This document shows positions 6,769 to 12,404 of a stretch of 12,404 nucleotides of DNA, in pieces. The notes under the pieces are model-generated. The model searched no databases, was not told where the DNA came from, and was given only the letters and a program-made list of their open reading frames with translations. Origin of the DNA: Polaromonas sp. (GTDB lineage Bacteria > Pseudomonadota > Gammaproteobacteria > Burkholderiales > Burkholderiaceae_C). The position numbers and the translations under genes are program-made. How positions within the stretch are numbered: the stretch's first letter is position 1; every line of letters begins with the position of its first letter. Location of the stretch: the NCBI GenBank assembly GCA_013205645.1, contig JABMMH010000395.1, positions 1-12,404 on the forward strand, read 5' to 3'.

Positions 6769-7830
6769 ATGGCTGAAAAAGAAATCATCCCCCTCTCAGA
6801 AGCTGAAATCGCAGCGAGTGAAGCACTCGAGCGCGAACTCAGCGAGATGACCGGCGTGCAACGGGCGGCGGTGCTGATGCTGCTGCTCGGCGAACAGCAA
6901 GCGGCCGAGATCATCCGGTTTTTGAACCCCAAAGAAGTGCAAGCCTTGGGCGGTGCGATGGTGTCGGTGTCAGACCTCTCGCAAGAGGCCGTCAACGCCG
7001 TGCTCGATGAATTCGTCGCAACCATCAAGAAGCAAACCAATCTGGGGCTGGGCACGACCGACTATGTCGAAAAAGTCTTCAAGCGAGCGCTGGGTGACGA
7101 CAAGGCGGCCTCCGTGCTGGGCCGCATCATGCCGGGCCAGGGTAGCAAGGGGCTGGACATTTTGAGCTGGATGGACGCCCGCTCCATTGCCGAAATGATC
7201 CGTGGCGAACACCCGCAGGTCACCGCTATTATTTTGTCGGTGCTGGAGCATTCGGTGGCGGCTGACGTGCTGAATTTCTTACCATCTGAGACGCGTGCAG
7301 AGATCATTCAGCGTGTGGCCAATCTGGAGACGGTGCAGCCTTCGGCGATGGAAGAACTCGAAGCCATCATGAAGAAACAGTTCTCCAACAACTCGTCGGC
7401 CAAGTCGTCGAGCTTTGGTGGCCTGAAGGCTGCGGCCAAGATCATGAACTTCACCAAGACCGAGCTCGAAGCGTCGGTCATGGGCGGCTTGTCGGAGATC
7501 GACCCGGAGTTGATGCAGAAAATCCAAGACAACATGTTCACCTTCGAGAATCTGACGGGCGTGGACAACCGCGGCATCCAAGTGCTGATGCGCAATGTCG
7601 AACCCGACCTGTTGATGATCGGCCTCAAAGGCGCGAGCGAGGTGGTCAAAGACAAGTTCTTCAGCAACATGTCTGAGCGAGCACGCGGCATGTTCCGCGA
7701 CGACATGGAAGCCAAAGGCCCGTTGCGTCTGGCTGACGTTGAAGACGCCCAAAAAACCATTATGCGGATTGCCCGAAAACTGTCTGACGCAGGCGACTTG
7801 GTGCTAGGCGGAGGTGACGACTTTGTCTGA
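6769..7830 (+). CDS. fliG: Flagellar motor switch protein FliG
   Basis: FliG is the rotor protein that interacts with the stator and transmits the CheY-P/FliM signal for direction. The protein has 353 residues, slightly longer than the common 330-340 because of an acidic N-terminal extension of about 25 residues. N-domain TGVQRAAVLMLLLGEQQAAE (28-47) binds FliF. The middle-domain EHPQ motif is at 147-150 and the MFTFENL switch segment at 256-262. The five charged residues of the torque helix region known from E. coli (K264, R281, D288, D289, R297) are all present with the same spacing as K287, R304, D311, D312 and R320. A strong AGGAG (6758-6762) lies 6 bases before the ATG. The end overlaps fliH. 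Confidence 0.98.
   Translation: MAEKEIIPLSEAEIAASEALERELSEMTGVQRAAVLMLLLGEQQAAEIIRFLNPKEVQALGGAMVSVSDLSQEAVNAVLDEFVATIKKQTNLGLGTTDYVEKVFKRALGDDKAASVLGRIMPGQGSKGLDILSWMDARSIAEMIRGEHPQVTAIILSVLEHSVAADVLNFLPSETRAEIIQRVANLETVQPSAMEELEAIMKKQFSNNSSAKSSSFGGLKAAAKIMNFTKTELEASVMGGLSEIDPELMQKIQDNMFTFENLTGVDNRGIQVLMRNVEPDLLMIGLKGASEVVKDKFFSNMSERARGMFRDDMEAKGPLRLADVEDAQKTIMRIARKLSDAGDLVLGGGDDFV
7810..7814 (+). promoter_or_regulatory. Shine-Dalgarno GGAGG that decides the fliH start
   Basis: GGAGG ends 8 bases before TTG 7823, ideal spacing. The alternative GTG at 7814 overlaps this ribosome site and therefore cannot use it. This favours the TTG as start of fliH, inside the end of fliG. Confidence 0.65.
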
Positions 7831-8893
7831 TAGGCCCGGCCTGGGCGCACCCGTTCCGCGCACCGCGCGGGTCTGGCAACCGTTAGACCTGCTGCATCCG
7901 TCCGCGGGACACGGCGGCTTTGTGCGAAAAGCTTGGTCAGACCGTCCCTTGCAATCGTTTGACTTGCAGGTCGTCAAAACCTGGTCGCCACCGAATGAAG
8001 TCGTGGCTGATGAGACTGCTGACACCAGTCTGACTGATGCAGCGTTGCCGGTTGATGTTGCCTTGTCTGAGGAAGCCGTCGCCGAAGCCACCTTGGCGTT
8101 GACCGAAGCGGCGCTTGAAGCTGTTCGCCAAACCGCTTTTGCCGAAGGTTTGGCGCAAGGTCAGCAACAGGTGCGCGACGAATGGAACGCTGATCAAAAA
8201 CTCAAGCAGTCGACCAGCCAGAACATCTTGTTGAATCTAGAGACGGCAGTGCGCAGACTCATCAACACACCTGCAGAGTTGTATGCGCCCATGAAACGGC
8301 TGGCCTTGCACTTGGCAGAACAACTGGTGTTGGCCGAGTTGACGATCTCACCGCAGGCCATTGAGCGTTTGGTTCGGCGCAGCGTTGATGAGTTGGCGCC
8401 GCAACGTTTGGCGCCCATCACGGTTGAACTGAACCCAGCTGATTTGGCTGTGTTGCAACCACTTGGGGCAGAGTCTGACTGGCCTTGGCATTTACAAGCC
8501 AACAACGCCTTGTTGCCAGGCAGTGTGCGCGTCAGCGCCAGTGACGCCGTGGTCAGTGATTTGATCGAACATCGGCTGGAAGCCATTGCCCGCAGCCTGT
8601 TGCTAGAGACCGCTAGCAGCAGCGCGCAGTCGGCTTTTCAGCCAAGTCGCTTGGCCGCCCGCATGGCCAACGCGCAGGTCGTGGATGCACAGCCGCGCAT
8701 GCCGCCGGCGCCCGATTCACAGCGTACTTTTGAGGAAGTTCCTGAAGCGGTGGACGATGAATTCACCGAGCCATTTAGATGGCAGGCGTCTGATGACGCA
8801 GAGTCGAAGTCAACAGGCCATCAAGACATGAGTCTTGACAGCATGGATTTACCGAATTTGAATCTGGACGAGTCCGAGCCACGCAATGCCTGA
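7823..8893 (+). CDS. fliH: Flagellar export apparatus protein FliH, with long acidic C-terminal tail
   Basis: FliH is the peripheral-stalk-like regulator of the export ATPase FliI and links it to FlhA and the C ring. From TTG 7823 it has 356 residues (GTG 7814 would give 359), well above the usual 220-260. The N-terminus carries a Trp-containing segment (RVWQPLDLL, 16-24), reminiscent of the Trp residues by which FliH contacts FlhA. A helical part includes AFAEGLAQGQQQVRDEW with a GxxxG spacing (G109, G113). The conserved C-terminal domain spans about 145-262 (PMKRLALHLAEQLVLAEL; LPGSVRVSASD). Beyond it runs an additional tail of about 95 residues, acidic and apparently disordered (EEVPEAVDDEF, SLDSMDLPNLNLDESE). 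It overlaps fliG by 8 bp and fliI by 8 bp, so all three are translationally coupled. Homology is moderate by eye, but position and domain make it firm. Confidence 0.93.
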   Translation: MSDRPGLGAPVPRTARVWQPLDLLHPSAGHGGFVRKAWSDRPLQSFDLQVVKTWSPPNEVVADETADTSLTDAALPVDVALSEEAVAEATLALTEAALEAVRQTAFAEGLAQGQQQVRDEWNADQKLKQSTSQNILLNLETAVRRLINTPAELYAPMKRLALHLAEQLVLAELTISPQAIERLVRRSVDELAPQRLAPITVELNPADLAVLQPLGAESDWPWHLQANNALLPGSVRVSASDAVVSDLIEHRLEAIARSLLLETASSSAQSAFQPSRLAARMANAQVVDAQPRMPPAPDSQRTFEEVPEAVDDEFTEPFRWQASDDAESKSTGHQDMSLDSMDLPNLNLDESEPRNA

Positions 8894-10208
8894 TTTCGCA
8901 CAAGAAGTCGAGCGCAGCTTGGCCCATGTTCGCGGCCCAAGGCCCGAGCGTTCGGGCACGCTGGTGCGACTGGTCGGTCTGCGTCTTGAGGCCCGCGGCA
9001 TCATGGCGCCGATTGGCACTTGCTGTGAAGTCTTGGGCCAATCAGGCCAGCGCATTGAGGCTGAGATCGTCGGCTTCAGCGACAAAACACTGTATTTGAT
9101 GCCCTTCACCGAGCCCGTCGGCATTGGCCCGGGCGCCTTGGTGCGGGTGTTGCCGGACACCGGTAACGCCACGCTGGGCCCCGAGTTGCTCGGCCGAGTG
9201 ATCGACGGACGTGGTGAGCCTCTGGACGGTCTCCCTAAGCCGCAAGGCCAAACCCGCCTGAGCTTGCACGGCCTGCCAATCAATCCGATGGAACGGGGCC
9301 CAATTGACCGCGTGCTGGATGTTGGCGTCAAAGCCATCAACGGTTTGTTGACACTCGGACGCGGCCAACGCATTGGCTTGATTGCCGGCTCTGGCGTTGG
9401 CAAAAGCGTGCTGCTCGGCATGCTGACCCGCTTCACCAAGGCCGACGTGGTGGTGATTGGACTGGTCGGCGAACGCGGCCGCGAGGTGCAAGCCTTCATC
9501 AGCGAATCTTTGGGCAAAGAAGGTTTGGCTAAATCGGTGGTGGTGGCTGCACCGGCCAATGTTTCACCGGTGTTGCGCTTGAAAGCCGCCAACATGACGC
9601 ACTTGATTGCCGAGTATTTTCGTGACCAAGGAAAAGATGTGTTGATGCTGGTCGACAGCCTGACGCGTGTCGCCCATGCGCAGCGCGAAATCGGCTTGGC
9701 GATTGGCGAGCCGCCGACGGCCAAGGGCTATCCACCGTCGGTGTTTGCCTTGCTGCCCAACTTGATTGAGCGCGCCGGCGTGGGTCGCCACGGCCATGGT
9801 TCGATCACGGCGATTTACACCGTGCTGGCTGAAGGCGATGACGCCAACGACCCGATTGTCGACATCGCTCGCGCCTCGTTGGACGGCCAAGTGATGTTGT
9901 CGCGCAAGCTCGCCGACGCCGCGCATTACCCGGCGATTGACCTGACCGGCTCGATCTCGCGCTTGTCGCAGGCCTTGCTGGCCCCACAAGACATGAAGAT
10001 GGCAAACCGCTTTAGACGGCTTTGGTCGCTGTACCAACAAAACGTTGATTTGATCCAAGTCGGCGCTTATGAAGCAGGCTCGAACCCAGAAGTCGATGAA
10101 GCGATTTTGTTGCGCCCAGCGATGGAGACTTTTTTGCGCCAAGACATGCACATTGGTGAACTTGAAACTGACACGCGTGAGCATCTGCGCCGACTGATGC
10201 AGGTCTGA
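8886..10208 (+). CDS. fliI: Flagellum-specific export ATPase FliI
   Basis: Hexameric F1-like ATPase of the flagellar type III export system. It has 440 residues, normal length. An N-terminal beta-barrel-like domain is followed by the ATPase core. Walker A AGSGVGKS is at 167-174, the GERGREV segment with the catalytic Glu at about 196, Walker B DVLMLVDS at 251-258, and the conserved REIGLAIGEPPTAKGYPPSV at 267-286. TVLAEGDDANDPI is a typical downstream motif of type III/flagellar ATPases. The ATG lies inside the end of fliH (8 bp overlap) with only a weak ribosome site, consistent with translational coupling. FliH and FliJ, its known partners, are encoded on either side. Confidence 0.98.
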   Translation: MPDFAQEVERSLAHVRGPRPERSGTLVRLVGLRLEARGIMAPIGTCCEVLGQSGQRIEAEIVGFSDKTLYLMPFTEPVGIGPGALVRVLPDTGNATLGPELLGRVIDGRGEPLDGLPKPQGQTRLSLHGLPINPMERGPIDRVLDVGVKAINGLLTLGRGQRIGLIAGSGVGKSVLLGMLTRFTKADVVVIGLVGERGREVQAFISESLGKEGLAKSVVVAAPANVSPVLRLKAANMTHLIAEYFRDQGKDVLMLVDSLTRVAHAQREIGLAIGEPPTAKGYPPSVFALLPNLIERAGVGRHGHGSITAIYTVLAEGDDANDPIVDIARASLDGQVMLSRKLADAAHYPAIDLTGSISRLSQALLAPQDMKMANRFRRLWSLYQQNVDLIQVGAYEAGSNPEVDEAILLRPAMETFLRQDMHIGELETDTREHLRRLMQV

Positions 10209-10251
10209 GCGAGCGGCCCAGACGCCCCCAAACCATGAACGGATTGACACC

Positions 10252-10698
10252 ATGAATGCACCCAGAGCTTGTTGGTCAGTGCTGGCGAAAAAAGCCCAGG
10301 AACAGGTCAGTCTGATTCAAGGACAACTGGCCCAGGGGCGGGTTCGAGCGCAAGCCTTGCAGGCCAGCCGGGATCGTCTGCAAAGCCTCTACAGCGATTA
10401 CCTGAAGCCGCCGGAAACTGGCAGCGCCAGCCAAGGCATGCAAGAAACCTTGAACCAGCGCCAGTTCAGCACGCAGTTGCTGACACTCTTGCTACGGGTT
10501 GACCAAGACATGGCGCAACTCACCGGCGCCATGGCGGAGTCGCGTCGCGAACTGGCCATGGCCGAGCGCGAACGTCTGAAGATGCAGTCCTTGGTGGACG
10601 CCGAGGCATTGGCTTTTAGGGCGCACACCCGTCATCGTGAACAACAGCAGATGGACGCGATGGGGGTCATGCAGTTCAATCGGGAGGCGCGTGGGTGA
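10252..10698 (+). CDS. fliJ: Flagellar export chaperone/stalk protein FliJ
   Basis: FliJ is the coiled-coil stalk of the export ATPase (like F1 gamma) and helps recycle export chaperones. It has 148 residues, the normal family length, and is almost entirely helical with heptad-like spacing: KAQEQVSLIQGQLAQGRV near the start, and LLLRVDQDMAQLTGAMAESR followed by ELAMAERERLKMQSLVDAEA later. Primary sequence of FliJ is poorly conserved, so the call rests on length, coiled coil and its place right after fliI. Start ATG 10252 has a weak ribosome site. The stop overlaps the start of the next gene (GTGA). Confidence 0.92.
   Translation: MNAPRACWSVLAKKAQEQVSLIQGQLAQGRVRAQALQASRDRLQSLYSDYLKPPETGSASQGMQETLNQRQFSTQLLTLLLRVDQDMAQLTGAMAESRRELAMAERERLKMQSLVDAEALAFRAHTRHREQQQMDAMGVMQFNREARG
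10682..10687 (+). promoter_or_regulatory. Strong Shine-Dalgarno for the gene overlapping fliJ
   Basis: GGGAGG inside the end of fliJ lies 7 bases before GTG 10695. It supports that start codon and independent, efficient initiation of the downstream gene. Confidence 0.75.
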
Positions 10699-11528
10699 AC
10701 CCCTCTGGTGGTCTGCGTTGGCATTGGCGCGCCTGGCGCTCTGCGGCCTTGTGGTCACCCACGAGCACACAAATCGGCCACTGGTTAGCCAGCGTACAGC
10801 CAAGCGCTAAGCACCTGCTCTTGCTAGGCCCCAGCGCGGGTTGGATGTTGCCAACCGCGTGGCTGCTGCGCTTTGAGAGCATCCATGCGATCGACATCGA
10901 CCCTGCGGCACGCTTCCTTTTTGGCTGGCGCCACGGCCCGGCTTTGAAGGCTGCCGGGATTCGCTGGCATTACCAAACTGGGGATGCCTTGACCGCGTTG
11001 CCGCGTCTTTTAACGGCGCACCCACGGGCTTGCGTGCTGCTGGACAACTTGCTTGGGCAGTTGCGTTTTCATGCGCCGCCATGGCAAGATCCAATGCTTT
11101 TCACCAGTCTGCAGCTGGCCGACATCAAGCGGCTGTTGCAGGGCCGTGAGTGGGGTAGCGTGCATGATTTGCTGTCAGGGCCGACACACGGTTTGCCGCC
11201 TGAGCAGGACTTCCCGGCCGCTCGCCATTCCGTGGTGACCCATGGCGCTGAACCTCAAGCTGACGTGGCTTGGCTGGCGGCCGCCAAACCACAAGGTGAA
11301 TGGCTGGATCATCTGACCGATCAGCTGTTTCCAGGGGGAACACCGGTGCAAGATATGGCTTGGGCTTTTAGTCCGAATTACTGGCATTGGTTGCAAGCGG
11401 GTTGGGTGCAGCCGGTAACCTTTTTAGCAAACGCGGCACCAGAACCAACGCATGAGCATATTGCTTGGAGGCAGCTGCCACTGCTGCAAAATACCTTCGC
11501 TTTCGATCACCCCGGCACTGAGAGTTGA
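10695..11528 (+). CDS. Rossmann/methyltransferase-like protein of unknown function, coupled to fliJ
   Basis: A 277-residue protein starting at GTG 10695 in a 4-bp GTGA overlap with fliJ, with a strong GGGAGG ribosome site. Residues 40-118 read like the nucleotide-binding half of a class I SAM-dependent methyltransferase or spermidine-synthase-like fold: a hydrophobic strand and glycine loop HLLLLGPSAGWMLP (40-53), an acidic strand end HAIDIDP (64-70), QTGDAL (94-99), and a later strand VLLDN (114-118). The remainder is rich in Trp, His and Pro and has no motif I can place. No signal peptide or membrane segment is evident. fliK commonly follows fliJ; here this gene takes that place, so a flagellar role (for example modification of a flagellar protein) is possible but purely by association. 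It does not resemble the flagellin lysine methylase FliB as far as I can see. Confidence 0.8.
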   Translation: MNPSGGLRWHWRAWRSAALWSPTSTQIGHWLASVQPSAKHLLLLGPSAGWMLPTAWLLRFESIHAIDIDPAARFLFGWRHGPALKAAGIRWHYQTGDALTALPRLLTAHPRACVLLDNLLGQLRFHAPPWQDPMLFTSLQLADIKRLLQGREWGSVHDLLSGPTHGLPPEQDFPAARHSVVTHGAEPQADVAWLAAAKPQGEWLDHLTDQLFPGGTPVQDMAWAFSPNYWHWLQAGWVQPVTFLANAAPEPTHEHIAWRQLPLLQNTFAFDHPGTES

Positions 11529-11540
11529 AATTGAATTCCC

Positions 11541-11567
11541 TCAAGTTTCAAGCGCTAGTTCCGATGT
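11541..11567 (+). promoter_or_regulatory. Sigma-28 (FliA)-like flagellar promoter upstream of the carbonic anhydrase gene
   Basis: TCAAGTTT (11541-11548), an 11-base spacer, then TCCGATGT (11560-11567). The flagellar sigma-28 consensus is TAAAGTTT-N11-GCCGATAA; betaproteobacterial late flagellar promoters often read TCAAG in the -35. The -35 and spacer fit well and the CCGAT core of the -10 is intact, but the first base and last two bases of the -10 deviate. Transcription would start near 11575, leaving a leader of about 90 nt. I see no convincing sigma-70 pair in this 135-bp gap. Confidence 0.6.
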
Positions 11568-11583
11568 TATTAATAATCGATCC

Positions 11584-11605
11584 CGAGTCACCGTCATCCG
11601 ACTCG
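11584..11605 (+). repeat. Leader hairpin 1
   Basis: CGAGTC (11584-11589) pairs perfectly with GACTCG (11600-11605) around a 10-base loop, and may be extended by CC/GG pairs past a bulged C. No T-run follows, so it is not an intrinsic terminator. It lies in the predicted leader of the carbonic anhydrase mRNA. Confidence 0.45.
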
Positions 11606-11625
11606 CGGGCCCAATGACTTATTTC

Positions 11626-11651
11626 GCAAGCTACCGCATGGGTAGCGTTGC
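11626..11651 (+). repeat. Leader hairpin 2, directly abutting the ribosome site
   Basis: GCTACC (11630-11635) and GGTAGC (11641-11646) pair perfectly around GCATG. GCAA (11626-11629) and TTGC (11648-11651) extend the stem past a single bulged G. The stem ends at the base before the AGGA Shine-Dalgarno (11652-11655), so it could influence translation of the downstream gene. It matches no riboswitch class I can name. Confidence 0.5.
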
Positions 11652-11663
11652 AGGACCCGATCT

Positions 11664-12404
11664 ATGAAAAGACTATTTTTCGAAATCTTGCTGCTGGGCG
11701 CTTTAGGCGCAGCTGGTTTCTTTGGCTGGACCCAGTGGAATGCTGGTCTGAGCAATGTCGACAAGCTCACCGAGTTGACGGCCGAGTCTGACACTTCAAC
11801 GCAAAAGTTGGCCAGAGCTGAGGCCGAGTTGAAGGCCAATGCCGATGAAATCGGCACCATGCGGGGCAAGTCGCAAGAACTGGATGCGGTGAAAGCTGCA
11901 CTGGCCAATGGCGAAACCCTGAAAGACTTAGAGGCCGCCTACAAAAAAGAAAAGAGCCTGTCGGCCGAACGACAGGTTGGCTTGGGTGCCTTGCGCTTGC
12001 TGACCAAAGGCAGCAAGGACCCGACCACGATTGACGCTTTTCGCAAGGCCTTGGACATCGCCGACTGGGGCAGCCGCAAGAAAGTGATTTGTGCAGCGCA
12101 GATCGCCTTGGCGGCCGCTGGCGAAAAGGTCACTGTTCTGAACGACTGCGCCACGCCAGCCGAAAAGGCGGAGAAGGCGCAGAAGGCGGACAAGGCTGGC
12201 AACAGCAAAAATGAGCCCACTGCCAACGCTGGGGAGAAACAAGCGGTCCATTGGAGCTACGAAGGTCCGATGGGGCCCGACCGTTGGGGCGATGAATACC
12301 CGACCTGTGCCAAAGGCAGGTCGCAGTCGCCTTTGAACATCAAAGGGCCTTTTGAAAAGGCCCATTTCGGCGTTGCGCCTGACTACAAACCGGGGCAGCT
12401 GAAA
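11664..12404 (+). CDS. Membrane-anchored coiled-coil protein with alpha-carbonic anhydrase domain, 3' end cut by window edge
   Basis: The frame is open from ATG 11664 to the end of the window (247 codons); AGGA (11652-11655) lies 8 bases before the start. An N-terminal hydrophobic segment (about residues 5-21, EILLLGALGAAGFFGW) is a signal anchor or signal peptide. Residues 28-100 are charged and heptad-like (KLARAEAELKANADEIGTM), suggesting a coiled coil. A helical segment around 100-155 has two cysteines, and an AEK-type repeat is at 166-177. From residue 196 the start of an alpha-type carbonic anhydrase is recognisable: HWSYEGPMGPDRWGDEYPTC then GRSQSPLNI, matching the family pattern W-Y-G-x2-GP-x2-W...C...G-x-QSPI-I. 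This family interconverts CO2 and bicarbonate with a zinc held by three histidines, usually in the periplasm. The zinc histidines lie beyond the window, so activity cannot be judged. The N-terminal extension of about 195 residues is unusual for secreted alpha-carbonic anhydrases. Confidence 0.88.
   Translation, partial: MKRLFFEILLLGALGAAGFFGWTQWNAGLSNVDKLTELTAESDTSTQKLARAEAELKANADEIGTMRGKSQELDAVKAALANGETLKDLEAAYKKEKSLSAERQVGLGALRLLTKGSKDPTTIDAFRKALDIADWGSRKKVICAAQIALAAAGEKVTVLNDCATPAEKAEKAQKADKAGNSKNEPTANAGEKQAVHWSYEGPMGPDRWGDEYPTCAKGRSQSPLNIKGPFEKAHFGVAPDYKPGQLK
12159..12194 (+). repeat. Four 9-bp tandem units encoding AEK/AEK/AQK/ADK
   Basis: Codons 166-177 of the carbonic anhydrase gene form four near-identical 9-bp units of the type GCG-GAG-AAG. 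They encode a charged Ala-Lys linker between the coiled-coil part and the catalytic domain. Such short units may vary in number between strains. Confidence 0.7.

Noticed and set aside
9013..9024. TTGGCACTTGCT inside fliI resembling sigma-54 -24 and -12 elements
   Set aside because: GG and GC are only 5 bases apart instead of 10, and the site lies inside a coding region.
11567..11576. Palindrome TTATTAATAA behind the -10 of the sigma-28-like promoter
   Set aside because: It is short and A/T-only, and a 10-bp palindrome of this composition is likely by chance in a promoter region.
11568..11663. Carbonic anhydrase leader as a c-di-GMP (GEMM) riboswitch
   Set aside because: The characteristic GEMM core motifs and length are not present; only two simple hairpins can be drawn.
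11452..11667. Small plus-strand frame bridging the gap between the methyltransferase-like gene and the carbonic anhydrase
   Set aside because: It overlaps the end of one gene, the sigma-28-like promoter and the leader hairpins, and its translation has no protein-like pattern.

Overview
The window is a flagellar gene cluster of a Gram-negative proteobacterium. Protein style, gene order and moderately high GC suggest a betaproteobacterium of order Burkholderiales, probably Comamonadaceae-like; this is an inference from sequence style, not a database match. All recognisable genes lie on the + strand and are densely packed.

Region 1 (1-2856): the 3' part of a very large flagellin gene, cut by the left edge of the window, followed 2 bp later by a 71-residue protein with four cysteines. 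The flagellin keeps canonical D0/D1 ends but carries a large, Ser/Thr/Ala-rich central part with two divergent copies of a Flagellin_IN-like module and a proline-rich hinge.

Region 2 (2857-10698): after a 132-bp gap holding overlapping palindromes and a textbook sigma-54 (-24/-12) promoter comes a sigma-54 activator of FlrC/FleR type. Then follow fliE, fliF, fliG, fliH, fliI and fliJ, with gaps of 43 bp or less or short overlaps. They encode the rod junction protein (FliE), MS ring (FliF), rotor/switch protein (FliG) and the export ATPase complex (FliH, FliI, FliJ). The sigma-54 promoter could drive the regulator and, by read-through, the whole fliE-J run. The activator's receiver-like domain appears to have lost its phosphorylation site, and no kinase gene is adjacent.

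Region 3 (10695-12404): instead of fliK, a 277-residue Rossmann/methyltransferase-like protein of unknown role overlaps the end of fliJ by 4 bp. A 135-bp gap follows with a sigma-28 (FliA)-like promoter and two RNA hairpins, and then the 5' part of a membrane-anchored, coiled-coil-containing alpha-type carbonic anhydrase that runs off the right edge.

No mobile elements, tRNA/rRNA genes or CRISPR arrays were seen. The core is ordinary flagellar biology. The less ordinary parts are the cysteine protein behind the flagellin, the promoter architecture in front of the activator, the degenerate receiver domain, the methyltransferase-like gene coupled to fliJ, and a carbonic anhydrase apparently placed behind a flagellar promoter.
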